Assembly (NCBI GenBank): GCA_030685235.1 | Contig: MU839168.1 | Coordinates: 62,001 to 126,000 of the forward strand | DNA from: Copromyces sp. CBS 386.78 | Taxonomy: Eukaryota; Ascomycota; Sordariomycetes; Sordariales; Sordariaceae | DNA length: 64,000 nt | Direction: 5' to 3' | In this document: positions 1 through 11,608 of the stretch, in pieces | How positions within the stretch are numbered: the stretch's first letter is position 1 | How the letters are laid out: each line of letters opens with the position of its first letter | Notes under the pieces: model-generated | What the model was told of the DNA's origin: nothing | Database searches by the model: none | What the model saw: only the letters and a program-made list of their open reading frames with translations | Position numbers and translations under genes: made by a program

Positions 1-2880
1 CGCCCGCGCCCCGGGGTCACTGGTGATGCAGCCAGGCCAAGGCAAAAACGGGCATGACATTGGCCCCGAGGAGACTGGTATTTGCATCCGGTCCGAGTGC
101 GCCTTGTGCTGCGTGCAAGCAACCGATTTCTTCGGCTGCAACCTTCCTGGAATGTGCTGAGCTGTGCGTGTCAAAAAGAATTTCACACGCCGTTGGCGAT
201 TTCGCCAACTTGGCGTTACCCCTTTTCGATACATGATATTATTGGCATATCGTTGCGATTTATTGACCAGTGGTGGCATTCACGAGTCCTTTGCCCAAAT
301 TGGACATGACAAAGGTAAAGGAGAGCGAGAAAATTAAATGCCCCGTTTGTATCACCTGTCCTCTTCCACAATATCCCCTTCATTTCCCTTCACCTCAAAG
401 GTTGCCGGCCCCCCAGTCTCCTCAAAGCAACAAAATCACAGCAAGAATTGGCACTCCGAGTCACGTTTTATGGCACACTACTGCGAGCTCCCGTCCTTGC
501 AGAAGCTTGTCCCACCTATCCCCTGTTTCCATCTTCATCGTCCTACCTTGGCCCCTTGATCTTTCTTGGTGACCGCCCTTCATGTGTTGCCTGTCTCCCG
601 TTGTGCCCGTGTTCCCTTCTCTGCCTTGGCTGCCTTTTTTTCATCTTTGCTTGCCTCGAACGGGAGGCACCGGGAGGCCTTTGTGTGAGTGTCTGCTATG
701 GATCGTTTCCTAAGAGTTTACCGAGTTTCTCCATATTCCCTCTCGTGCAGCTACTCACATAGGACCATAGAAGCAAGTACCAACTCAGCCGCTCACATAC
801 TCTATAACCGTTGCCTAGATTCAGACAATTTAGTGACCAAATCACCCTTACCTTAGGTTCAGTAGGTAGAGTAGGGTTGTAGTACGTAAGACCAACGTAT
901 TGTATAGTAGGCCGTGACATCGAAAGAAAAGAACCTACCTACAATCTAGCCCTGGTATGTTTGTTAGTTTGGTACAAGAAACGCCCAGTTCCACCTTTCG
1001 AGCTCCTGAGAGTGAAAAAGTATTCGGGCTTCGAGCGGATAGGTACTGTAGGAGACTGCCTTCTTATATCTTCCTATCCTAAAGGGCCTTGAGAAGAGAC
1101 GGAGAGAGGCATAAGAGGCTTCTGTGGCGTTTTATACCCTAGTCACAATGTTAGTACTTTCAAACGAAAGCCAGAAGAAGGCCAATAAAAGCTCAATTTC
1201 TCCCCTGTTCGACCCATATTCGAAGAACCAAACTAACAAACTAACCAGTCTTATATTGTATCTACCCAGACTTGGTTGTGTTCCACAAATCACAGATGCC
1301 GCCGCTGTACTGCGTAGTGCGTGGTGCCTCAGACACTCATTGTACACGCACTCAAAGGTTAATGTCTGTATCTACCGAACCGCCAATCGCCAACCGATGG
1401 AACCGAGCCAGACAAGAAACAAGATATATGTACCTGGTGTAGGAATGACCCCCAACAATTCATAGTTGCACAGAGAGAGGTATCACCTTTTCCCTTCCTG
1501 ATAAATCTCTCTCAACTTCCCTTCCCGTGCCTCGATATCTGGTAAGATGTAACCCCAGCTTCCTAGAGCATATGTATGTAAGGTGTTGAGTGAAGGTGTG
1601 TACAACGACAACCAAGATTTGTTGTTTATGACCCCGCCCCTTGGTCGCAGTGTCTTGAAGTCATGACTTTTGCTGCCAGAAACCGGTACAAGGGGTCAAG
1701 AAATTCCAACGGGCTAGATAGTGTAGCATAGGTAACGCCCATCACACATAGATCATTTCGTGACGGATGGACAGTCTGTCAGTTGCTTGAAAACTGATAT
1801 AGTATCGGATATGCTCAGGTCTGAGCAATGCCTGTTGTTATGTCTAATCATGGTCCACTGGTCAAAAATGCAATACTAAGGTACCTTCACGGAAGCAAAT
1901 CACTCACGATCAGTTACGGCACATTGGCAGACGACCAGACGTGGGTAAAGATCTTAAGAGAAACAGAGACACTCCTGCATCGTGTATGTAGCACGGTGTC
2001 CCTGTTTTCGGTTCACGATCACGATACGGTTGAAAAGAGGCGTTGAGTAGTGGCCCCCTTGGTGTGACGTGGGTTACGGCTTGTTCCGGGAGTGAATGGT
2101 TTTGTTGGAAGAAGCGACGCCTCCTGGGCAGAGAGATAGAAGGTGCGATGTGTAGTTGCCAGGTGTTGGCTAAATAGGTAGGTGCAATGATCCCAGGTGC
2201 CTCCGTCTCGCAAAGGCTCCTGCCTACCTCTACTGTAGCAATTCATGTTGGCTAACGAGGGGAAAAAACAAGGGATCCGAGGGAGAACTTAACAGGGAGG
2301 GAGTTCATGAGAAGTCTTGCGAGTGTATCAGTTGGTAACCCACGTAGCGAAGCGGTGGATCACCCAGAAACAAGGAGCAAGACGATCTGTTTCATTGCAC
2401 CCGGAAATTTGTTGGGGAAGACAAACCGGTCGAAACGGGTTTCAAAGCCACTAGTTGAGATGATGTACTCTAGCCACAACATCAATGCAAAGACTCTGGG
2501 GAATCAAAAGATGGCGGCAATGTGAAATTTGAATAGGTGGTCTTCCAGGCGTGGAAGCAAAAGGATAAATGCAGACTAACTATGTTCTTCGTGACCACAA
2601 AGAAATCAAAAAATAATGAATGATAAAGGCCGGTTTAAAGATGTCCGCATGAATTCTAGCCATTGATGTATGGCTCCTTATGCGCCGGGGTTCTATTTAA
2701 CCCCCGGTGTAGACAACTAGACAATACCTATTCTATTCTGTTTCCTACCCCAGGACATACTTCCAATGTCTAACCCGGATCACCTCAACTCTCTAGAAGT
2801 GGAATGGTCAACTGGAGCCCCAACTCCTGGTACCAAGCCGGCATGAGACCGCTTGATACATCTCAGCGCCTTTCCCTTTC
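1..2880. other. Intergenic region, no gene recognised
   Basis: This 2.9-kb stretch lies beyond the 3' end of csn-2. The open frames in it are short (at most about 113 codons), lack recognisable domains and show no splice pattern that would join them. No tRNA, 5S rRNA or transposon ends were seen on reading. It could hold a non-coding RNA or the promoter of a gene to the left of the window, but nothing in the sequence supports either. Confidence 0.6.
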
Positions 2881-4415
2881 CTAATATATCCGCTGTGTAA
2901 GACCCACGCGGCGACCGCGTTTGCCAGAGCCCATCGATCGCATTGTGTCGTCCAAGGAGCCATGGTCACCTGGAGCCATTTGATCTACCACGGAGTTCAT
3001 GAAATCCCCCTGGCTAGCCTGAAACCCGTCGGTGCTCTTGAAAACCGCATTGAACAGATTCCCAACAGCCTCGGAGAGAACGGTGATGCCCTGAATATGG
3101 TCCGCATCTTCACGGGACTCAAGCTCCAGCATGCCCTTACGCTCATCAATGCGACCCTTGACCCGTCCATCAACGATCAAGAAACTCAAGATGTCCATGA
3201 CCTCCGGCTCGGTAATACGCAGCTTCTGCGCAAGCCAGCTAACACGCATGCGGGTATATGGAGCAATAAGCTTGACCACTCCTTTGGTGCGCATGTTACG
3301 CGTGACCTCGTCAATGTTCTCGGCGATGAACGGATCCGCTAGCAGATCGGTGTTCTTCTGGAGTACATCCTCGTACCTGTAGATATCATCGCGCTGGTAT
3401 GCGTCCACAAGCTCCGTCATGGCGGAGATGCGAGGGTCGTTCCTGTAGGGTTTCATCTCTTGGCTGTCAAAGGGGTTGATGTCCGACTTCATCAGCATCG
3501 TTGTCAAGAGTAGATACTTAAGAACCTGGATACGGCGAAGGTCACCGGCTTCATCGTAGTTGCGGAATGCCTCGAAGAAGTCACTCTGGGCCTCCTTCCA
3601 GTTCTCCTCACTCATGTGCATCTTGCCACCACACTCGCGGATGACGCCCTGAATTTTGGGGTGGGGCACGGCGGACCGCACCTTGAGCGCTTTCTGGTAG
3701 AGGACCTTGAGCTGGTTGTTGTTGCGTGTTTCCGAGTACATTTGGATTTCCAGGGCGTAGATCTCCAAGGAATATGTGCCCTTGCTGGGGTCATCGGTCC
3801 CGTCGGGCTTTCGGCAGGCATTATGGAGCTCCCTCAACTTGCGGGCGACTGCGTGGTAATCCTTGCGGTCGAGCAACAATCGTGCAAGCTTGATGTTCGT
3901 CTTCAACCATAGGCGCTCGTTGTTTGTGCTTTGGAAGCACTGGAGTGTGAGTGAGTAGAACTTCTCGATGCACTGCACCGCTTTGGGATCGTCGTATCCT
4001 TTCTCGATGTAGTTGAGCATGTTGTCGATGGACTTTTCGGAGTAGTTCCTTGTCACGGCTGACTTGACATAGGTCAGGAGTTCTTCGTAGTGCTCGGTTG
4101 CCTATGCTATTCGTCAGCTGTGTCAGACTATCCTAGGTCAATAGTATCAGCACCTACCTCTTGGTATCGCTTGAGTTTGAATTCCAGCTTAATAGCCTGT
4201 TTCAGTGCTTTGAAGCCCCAGTCCCCCTTCTCCGGCTCGAGAGGCGGTATGCTCAGGAACTCTTGGAGAGCTTCCTCGGGATCTGATGTTTTGGTCTGCT
4301 TGGCATTGTAATACTTGTTTTCAATGTCGACATCGCCGTTGTCCTCCTCCTCATCGTCTTCGTACTCGAAGTCATACTCCTCATCGGAGTCTTGCATGAA
4401 ATCGTCGTCGGACAT
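2881..4415 (-). CDS. csn-2: COP9 signalosome subunit 2 (CSN2)
   Basis: Two exons on the minus strand, 4415-4158 and 4101-2881, joined by a 56-bp intron (GTAGGT...ATAG); the spliced product is 492 aa. The N-terminus is very acidic (DDDFMQDSDEEYDFEYEDDEE) and is followed by the alpha-helical repeat region typical of CSN2/Rpn6, then a PCI domain in the C-terminal third (around SWLAQKLRITEPEVMDILS). Length and both ends fit the CSN2 family well. The COP9 signalosome removes Nedd8 from cullins. In Neurospora, as I know it, CSN-2 supports cullin-based degradation of the clock protein FRQ through FWD-1. The gene is divergent from cwc25, and their start codons are 642 bp apart. I see no lesion. The 26S subunit Rpn6 is the main alternative, but the acidic N-terminus argues for CSN2. 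Confidence 0.93.
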
Positions 4416-5057
4416 GGTCGCGGTCGCTGACGTAAACGGGGCCGTAAACGATTCGGTGCTTTGATGACGGGAGATTGTAAATGAGAGATGCTGAGAAAAA
4501 AATGCGTGATTTTGTGTGGTTGTATGTAGTGATCAAGTATACAACGAAGCACTACGTGCTGAAAGTGAAGTGGTAAAAGGTGTCGTAAAGGTACGTAGGT
4601 AGCGAACGGCGAACAGGTGTGGGTTGTGGTCGCGCCTGCCTCTGGTAAGGCTGAAGCTCGAGTGGGGACGAGCTTTGTCAAGTGGAGAGGGCGATGTGGG
4701 GTGCGCCTTGAGCAAACGTCAAAAGCCAAGCCGCTGGGGTGTAGTTGGCTAGTTGCATAGCCTGAGTGGCAGAGGTCCAACAGTGGCCGGGGGGAGGGGG
4801 GGGCATTCTCGCTGCCTTCTAAAAATTGTCCCTTGCATCCAAAACAACATCCCAGGTGCCTTGCCACTCAACAACTATCTCCATCTCCCATCCTTCTCGA
4901 GCTCAACAATCGCGATTCTCAATCCGCCTACAGGCCATCGAGAATTCCCTCGTGCCTACCATCTCCCGATCGCCCGTCCGATTCCCCTTAGACTACCACA
5001 ACAACACCACCACCATCACCACTCGCTCGCTGCAATAGCAGCACCAACACCGCCAAG
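4416..5057. promoter_or_regulatory. Divergent promoter region csn-2 / cwc25
   Basis: These 642 bp separate the start codons of csn-2 (minus) and cwc25 (plus). The part next to cwc25 is C/A- and CT-rich with CAC/CAA triplet runs just before the start, as is common in fungal 5' leaders. No defined factor-binding site was identified. Confidence 0.5.
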
Positions 5058-6356
5058 ATGGGTTCCGGTGATCTGAACATGAAAAAGAGTTGGCATCCCC
5101 AACGATCAGGGAACGTCGCCGCCACTCAAAAGGCCGAAGTCGAAGCGATCGCCGAGCGCAAGAAGCTGCAACAGCGCCTCCAAGAAATTGAAGAAGAGCG
5201 GCGCAAAGAGGAGATCCAAAAGGCCCTCGAAGCCGCCGGCGGCAAGCGCAAGATCGACCGCGTCGAATGGATGTACAGCGGTCCGACCGACGGCCAGGCC
5301 GGCGACTCTGCCGAAACCGAAGCCTACCTGCTCGGCAAGCGCCGCATCGACAAGCTCCTCCAGGACAACGACACCAAGAAGGCGCTGTCGAAACAACACC
5401 AGCAAGATCTTTTGTCGGCCGCGGGCCCGGCGCCGGCGATAACCAATGCGCGCGACGTGGCCACCAAGATCCGTGAAGACCCCCTACTGGCGATCAAGAG
5501 GCAGGAACAACAGGCGTACGAGGCGATGATGAACGACCCCATCAAGCGGAGACAGCTGCTCGCGTCCATGGGCATCGAAGACACGCAGATTGCGAAAAAC
5601 GATGGAAACGAGGAAAGACGGCACAAACACCGCTCTCACCACCATCGATCGGACCGGCATAGGGACCGCGACGACGACCGCGACCGCGAGAGAGACAGAG
5701 ACAGAGATAGACAATCCCGCAGACGCAGGTCCGACTCTCGAAGCAGGAGCCCACGGAGGCGGAGCGATTCAGAGGAAGACCGAAGCAAGCGGCGCAGGCG
5801 AGACTCGCCCGACCGGACAAGGAGGCGAGACCGGGATGAAAGCCCCAGGAGCCGGAGAGACAGGGACGATAGCAGGTCGCGGAGGCATCGATCTCGCTCC
5901 CGCTCCAGGTCAAGGTCACCTGGCGGCGGCCGTTCATCACGAAGAAGGGAGTATTCCCGGGGGCGTGAGAGCGGCGGACCGTCTTCGCGCAGGCCGGACG
6001 ACCGCAACCGTGATCAACGCCCACCACGGAGGGAAGATGACCGACCAAGAGACAACGGCGGGCTTAACAGAGGAGGCAGGCCGCCGCAGCAGCAGCCGGG
6101 TGGTGACGACAAAAAGGCGGAGGAAGAGCGTGCCAAGAAGCTGGCTGCCATGCAAGTGGCTGCTACCGACCTGGACAAAGCTCGCGAGGGGCGGCTCAAG
6201 GCGCTTGCGGAAGCGGAGCGGGCGGAGAGAGAGGCTGATGAGAAGGCGCGCCAGCAGAACAAGAAGTATCGTGGAGGTGAAGCTGGGTTTACGAGTGGCT
6301 TACACAGTAGGGCGGCGGACATGAAGATCGCGGACCGCATGCATGGGAGAGTTTGA
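5058..6356 (+). CDS. cwc25: Pre-mRNA splicing factor Cwc25 with long RS/RD-rich region
   Basis: Single-exon gene, 432 aa. The start is fixed by the conserved N-terminal block, MGSGDLNMKKSWHP, which matches the Cwc25/CIR N-terminal motif and must lie at the protein's beginning. A short coiled coil follows (residues about 25-60, AERKKLQQRLQEIEEERRK), then the conserved VEWMYSGP segment (residues about 70-77). Residues about 190-330 form a highly charged tract of Arg-Ser, Arg-Asp and His repeats. The C-terminus is Ala/Lys/Glu-rich and helical. Cwc25 joins the spliceosome after Prp2 remodelling and promotes the first transesterification. The yeast protein is shorter and, as far as I recall, lacks such an extended RS tract, whereas animal and filamentous-fungal forms are longer. 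It converges on the mcc gene, 275 bp away. Confidence 0.92.
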   Translation: MGSGDLNMKKSWHPQRSGNVAATQKAEVEAIAERKKLQQRLQEIEEERRKEEIQKALEAAGGKRKIDRVEWMYSGPTDGQAGDSAETEAYLLGKRRIDKLLQDNDTKKALSKQHQQDLLSAAGPAPAITNARDVATKIREDPLLAIKRQEQQAYEAMMNDPIKRRQLLASMGIEDTQIAKNDGNEERRHKHRSHHHRSDRHRDRDDDRDRERDRDRDRQSRRRRSDSRSRSPRRRSDSEEDRSKRRRRDSPDRTRRRDRDESPRSRRDRDDSRSRRHRSRSRSRSRSPGGGRSSRRREYSRGRESGGPSSRRPDDRNRDQRPPRREDDRPRDNGGLNRGGRPPQQQPGGDDKKAEEERAKKLAAMQVAATDLDKAREGRLKALAEAERAEREADEKARQQNKKYRGGEAGFTSGLHSRAADMKIADRMHGRV

Positions 6357-6631
6357 GGGTGAGGAGAGTTTTCGTTTAGGTTCATAATGTTGATCAGATA
6401 CCCGGTCAGAATGCATACATAAGCGTCGGATGGTTAGGGGATAACATTGGTATTTCACAATGCAAAAACACGCGGTCGAAACACCGAAAATATGGCGATC
6501 TGTAAACTTTCCAACAAGTATGCTACAACTCCCCATATCATGCCATAATATCCAAGAATAGGCCTTGCCAGACCTAATAAGACAGGTTTTCTATTGCATC
6601 TTATGCTCATCACTCCTCCAACCCGAACCCT

Positions 6632-8985
6632 TTAAGCGCTCTCTTCAGTTTCTTCGAAGAGGACCAGAACTGTTCCAGCCTTGCAAATATCCTGCAAAAG
6701 TATGTTAGTGACTTTTCTTGTACCATTGTACTGAACGGCTGTACTTACTCCTTCCTTGTGCGCCAGCTTCTTGATGACACCGCTCTGTGGCGACCGAATG
6801 ACCGTCTCCATCTTCATCGACTCGATACTGTTACCTAGGGCATTAGTAACCTATCCAAACCACAATCGGATATCCAAGAGGCAAGAACTTACACAACCAA
6901 CGGAGCACCCTTCTCCACCGACTGACCCTCCTCAACCTCATTCCTCAAGACCTTGCAAGGCATCGGCGCCACTACGCTAGCCGCAGCCTCCTTCGACCCC
7001 AGCGCCTTGTCGAACCACCCTGGGGTGACAAGTCTTAGCTGAGTCTTGTGGCCAAGCTGGAAGACCGTCAACTTCTCGTTGTCGGCAGGGTCCTGGACCA
7101 AGGTCGTGTCAACCCTGGCGATAGGGAAGTAGGTAGTCAGCTTGGTCTTCGTTGTTGACGAGGTCGGGGCCGTCGTGGAAGTCGACTCGGACACAATGTT
7201 CTCAAACACTTGCGGCTTATCATCGCCCTCCTTACGGACAGACACGTTGAACAGCTTGTTGTTCAGCTGTGTGACCTCAACCTCGACGATCTTGCCCTCC
7301 TCGGTGCTGGCATCGTCTTGGACACGGAACGCGAACTTGCGCGAGTTCTGAGTAGCGGCTTCGCCGAAGCCGAGGGTTTGGCCATGTGCTGCAGGGGCAT
7401 TTTGTGTCTGGGTGCCTAGGAGGCCGAGGGCAGCCTGGGCGAAGACATCGTTGGAGGTGGGCTTGGCCTCAAACAGTTCTTGCTTCCAGTTGTCGATGAA
7501 ACCGGTCTCGACATCACCTTCTACGAAGGCTTGGCTATTGCAGAGTCTCTTGAGGAACTCGATGTTTGTGCTCAAGCCAACAACTTCGTACTCGCGCAAG
7601 GCCAGTTCGAGCTTGCGGATCGCCGTCTCTCTGTCCTTGCCCCGGACGATAAGCTTGGCAATCATACCATCGTATGCCTCGGAAACAGTGTCTCCTTCCA
7701 CGAAGCCAGCGTCGATGCGCACATCTTCGTTTGTCTGGGGCTTCGAGAGGTGCACCAGAGTGCCTGAGTCAGGGAAGAAACCCTTCTCTGGGTTCTCGGC
7801 GTATATCCTGGCCTCGATGGCGGCACCTCTCTCCAAAATCCTAGCTTCGATCTCGCCTTGGGTCAAGGGAAGCTTCTCGCCGGCAGCAACCCTGAACTGC
7901 CACTCGACAAGGTCGGTACCCGTGACCATTTCAGAGACGGGGTGCTCTACCTGGAGACGAGTGTTCATCTCCATGAAGTAGAACTCGTTGGTGTCCTTGT
8001 CCAAGATGAACTCGACGGTGCCAGCACCCACATAGTCCACGGCAAGGGCAGCTTTCCTGGCCTTATCCCACAAATCTTTGCGTGTTACATCGTCCAACAA
8101 GGGTGCAGGGCTCTCCTCGAGGATCTTTTGATGCCTCCTTTGGATACTGCAATCGCGCTCGCCCAGGGCCACGCAGTTCCCATGCTTATCAGCGAAGACC
8201 TGGACCTCGACGTGTCTGGGGCGCACAACGTATCTCTCCACGAGCATTACCTCACCACCCTCACCGAAGCTGGCGCGTGCCTCAGCCCTCGCGCTCTTCA
8301 GTTGAGCTTCAAACTCGTCGGCGGTGCGCACGATACGCATACCCTTGCCGCCGCCTCCCTTGACGCTCTTGAGCAGGACCGGGTACTTGATCTCGTCGGC
8401 CTTGGCCTTGAGTTGCTCGACAGACTGCTCGGAGCCATGGTAACCCGGAACGCATGGCACGCCGGCGGCGTTCATGATCTCCTTGCTACGGGCCTTGTCA
8501 CCCATATCGTGCATAGCCTTAGCGGGAGGACCAACAAAGACAATACCGGCGTCCTCGCAGGCCTTGGCAAAGGCGGGGTTCTCGCTCAGGAAACCGTAAC
8601 CCGGGTGGAGAGCCTGGATGCCATGTTGCTTTGCGAGCTCGACGATCCGTGGACCATCGAGGTAGGCCTTGGGGGCGCCGAGGGAGATGGCATAGGGGGT
8701 GCACTTGGCATGTTGTGAAGCGGCGTCGATATCGGTATAGAGGGTTGTGGTGCGGATGCCCATAGAGGCCGCTGTTCGAGCAACGCGGAGAGCGATCTCA
8801 CCACGGTTTGCGATGAGAACGGATGTGATAGGGGTCACCAAAGTGTTAGTGTTGCCGTTGGTAGTGGCTGTCGACGAGGTAGGGGCGGTTGTCGAGAGGA
8901 AGCGGGCTCCCGATCCGGGGGCGGAGGTGGGAACGGCGCGCATGGAGGCCGGGACACGGCGAGAGACCCGTTTTACGGCGCGCAT
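6632..8985 (-). CDS. 3-methylcrotonyl-CoA carboxylase, biotin-carrying (alpha) subunit, mitochondrial
   Basis: Three exons, 8985-6893, 6827-6749 and 6691-6632; introns of 65 and 57 bp restore one frame, giving 743 aa. The first ~35 residues are Arg/Ala/Ser-rich with no acidic residues (MRAVKRVSRRVPASMR), a typical mitochondrial presequence. Next come the biotin carboxylase N-lobe (VLIANRGEIALRV), the ATP-grasp domain with the Gly-rich loop KGGGGKGMRIV, and the catalytic MNTRLQVEHPVSEMVTG block. The C-terminal biotinyl domain has ESMKMET, with Lys at about residue 703, split from the rest by an intron. The enzyme carboxylates 3-methylcrotonyl-CoA in leucine catabolism with a separate beta subunit, which is not in this window. 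Propionyl-CoA or acetyl-CoA carboxylases are less likely given length and domain order. Confidence 0.94.
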
Positions 8986-10094
8986 GGTGAATTTTGGGAA
9001 TGTGTAAGACGAGATATCGCGACAAGATTTGCGATTGCTCTCTCAAGAAGCTCAAAACAAACAAACAAACAAACAAACAAACAAACAAGAAGAGTGAAGA
9101 GGAGAAGAGAAGACAGACACAGGAACAAAACTTGACAAAGCTAAAGCCGAACAGAGAAATCCCACCCGCCCGTCTGCTAGACCGAGTGTCACTGTCCTAC
9201 CTTTTTCAGTGCCTTCCACGCCAATTGGATGTCGTCCATCTTCCCGAGGTTGAGACTGCCGTGTGAGGAGGCCGACACTAGCCGTTGATTCCCTGCCACT
9301 TACAAGATCGAATTCGTCTTAGCCGCCAACCTCGTGACCGACACTCTTTGCTTGCTCAATGGGATTAGCCTGTGTTGGTTATATTCTCTTGATCATCGTG
9401 CTTCCGGGTCACTGCTCATGTTAACCCACAAGCCCCAGAGGCAATTCTCAGTCGTAACATGAAGTCGCGATGTCCTCCGTCTTTCCCCAGAAAGAGGATG
9501 AAAAGTGAAAGTTGGGGAAACGTCATTTTAGACAGGGGTTTCTGGGGTTTTCTCCTCTTCCCCGCATTCTTTAGGCCCCGCTGTTAGCAAGTTCGGCTCA
9601 ACTCGCAGGGATGTCTTATCGTTTTGTTATCGCCCAATCGACGAGCCCCACGCTCCTAAGGTACCGGTCCAGGCAGGCATTGCCACCACTAAGCGTCACC
9701 GTCGATGGACAACAATCATCACTGAGGATGACATCGAGAACGATTGATTACGCGGAATGATCAATTGCTTCATCAGAGTGAAACAAAACCAAATCATACT
9801 CCTTACTTAAATCTAACAAGCCCCCTGGTTAGGCGTTGCCGCGCTCTCTAGCTTCACGTCTCGTTGACATCGACCCACCCCGAACGGACCCTCAGCTCCA
9901 CGGGAGAAACCCATCATTCCACTCGGCGGACCGCCAACCCAAGACTCTAGCACCAAAACAACAACCTTGGATGGCATAGACTCATCATAGACATCACTAC
10001 CACCTCCGCCAGAATCTACACCAGCGGCACCAACACTATCGCTCACACAACAACAAGAACAACAACATCAAGAAGAAACCATCCAGAAAACACA
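8986..10094. promoter_or_regulatory. Divergent promoter region mcc-alpha / split-barrel gene
   Basis: These 1.1 kb lie between two divergent start codons (8985 minus, 10095 plus). They contain a (CAAA)n microsatellite next to the mcc start and a CA-rich leader just before 10095 (AACAACAAGAACAACAACATC). No open frame here shows coding character. Confidence 0.5.
9056..9089. repeat. (ACAA)n tetranucleotide microsatellite
   Basis: About eight uninterrupted ACAA units lie 70-105 bp upstream of the mcc-alpha start codon, probably within its 5' leader, where the transcript would read (TTGT)n. Such tracts vary in length between strains. Confidence 0.9.
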
Positions 10095-10961
10095 ATGAAC
10101 CAACAGATACCTCTCAACTACGAGGCCTCGGCCGGCAACACCAACATGCGCATCACCAGCGAGCCCCCGCCCGAAGTCGTCCAATGTCTCGAGAACGCGC
10201 GCTTCCTCCACCTGGCCACTTGCGTCGACAACATGCCTCACGTTTCGCTCATGAACTACACCTACCTCCCCTCTTCGCCGTACTCCCACGGAACCCCCGT
10301 CATCGTCATGACCACCAACCCCGCCAGCAAGAAAATGAACAACTTGGTCGCGAACCCGAATGTGTCGTTGCTAGTTCATGACTGTAAGCACCTCCTGCTT
10401 TCCCATACCACACATACCATCTTCCGACTTCCCTTTCCATCCTAACTCAGCCTAATGCTAATATATTGGACTAAAGGGGTCTCCCACCGCCCCTCCACCT
10501 CCCATCAACGCCGTCCCTCCGGCGGCTCCCCGGGCCCCGAACACCGCTCCTCCTCGCTCGCCGCTTTATTGTTCAACCTCAACACCAGCGCCGTCTCCTC
10601 CATCAGCGCGACCATCAACGGCTCCGCCCGGCTCGTCGACCGCGGCTCCGAGGAGGAGAAGTTTTACCGGGAGAAGCATTTGGAGAACAACACGTTTGAC
10701 AGCGAGCAACCTTTGATGAATAGTATCCGGAGGGGTAGCACTGCTGGTCAACAAATATTACCAGGAGAGCAAGGTGCGGGAGAAGAGGGGGATTATGGAA
10801 GAGAAAGATACGTGGCGGATGAGGATGTCAGAGTGGTGGTGGTGGGGATCCGGGATGTCCGGATTGCGGATTGGAAGGGGACGGTGCAGGATTGGGTTAT
10901 TGCGCCGCCGGAGGGGAGGAGCGAGGGGACGAATGAGGCGCTGGTTAATGGTATCCGGTAG
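10095..10961 (+). CDS. FMN-binding split-barrel (pyridoxamine 5'-phosphate oxidase-like) protein
   Basis: Two exons, 10095-10383 and 10477-10961; the 93-bp intron has donor GTAAGC, a branch-like GCTAAT and acceptor AAAG, and joins ...VSLLVHD to WVSHRP in frame. The product is 257 aa. Its layout (LENARFLHLATCVDNMPHVSLMNYTY near residue 40, then VIVMTTNPASKKMNNLVANP) is that of the PNPOx-like flavin split barrel, closest in my memory to yeast YLR456W/YPR172W. The C-terminal half ends with a conserved-looking strand (VRIADWKGTVQDW). Members bind FMN or related flavins, but the yeast proteins have no firm reaction, so I assign none. Confidence in the fold is high and in function low. A perfect hairpin sits 124 bp after the stop. 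Confidence 0.82.
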
Positions 10962-11084
10962 GTTTTGGAGAGCGAAAGCTCCATTTTGCTGGCTTGGTGG
11001 GCGGGTTGACCGGAATGTGGAAGGCTATGATATGGGCTGGAGTTGAGGAAACCATGATTGATTATATTGCTATACAACGACGTA

Positions 11085-11134
11085 CTCGTCAGGTCTACAA
11101 AAAGTCCGACGGTTGATTTTGTAGACCTGACGAG
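11085..11134. repeat. Perfect 18-bp inverted repeat (hairpin)
   Basis: CTCGTCAGGTCTACAAAA at 11085-11102 and its exact reverse complement at 11117-11134 flank a 14-nt loop. It lies 124 bp beyond the stop codon of the split-barrel gene, within or just past its likely 3' UTR, and about 470 bp from the 3' end of the facing transporter gene. The role is unknown; a 3'-end RNA structure or the trace of a small inverted-repeat element are both possible. Confidence 0.9.
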
Positions 11135-11608
11135 CATTGCCGATATCTCAGTTCATGGTCCACAATCAGTTCATCTTTTCAAGCACATTCTACGAGAAAC
11201 ATATGTCAACATTTAAACTTGGAAGATTGAGCGAATAGGAACCATATAGTCAAGAATTATAGGTAATAACGAAACGCTCTCATTCTGAGTTAGTCGTAAG
11301 TTATACAATCCCAACACCGATCATCGGCTTCATTAATCATACATCCTTATCCATTCTTCCCTGTCTCTTCAAAGGCCATTATGTGTGCTTTTTGCTTTTC
11401 CGTCAACACGTCTGGGAAAGGAACCCAGATCATGCTCCCAACCGGAACCGTTGCCTAATCCGTGAACGCCGACTGGTGCAGAAAAGGAAATGTTACAATT
11501 TGCCCAAGTTATTCCACCAGGCAATCCGCCAACCCCAAAAGGTGTTCCTCAAGAAGAACAGTCATATTGACGACGAAAAGGATGCTTTACGTGCGCAGGG
11601 ACGCTAAT

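Noticed and set aside
5590..6324. 244-codon alternative frame in cwc25
   Set aside because: It results from the Arg/Asp/Ser-rich repetitive codons of the real frame.
7858..8718. Long plus-strand frame (286 codons) inside the mcc-alpha gene
   Set aside because: It is the antisense shadow of the highly codon-biased carboxylase exon.
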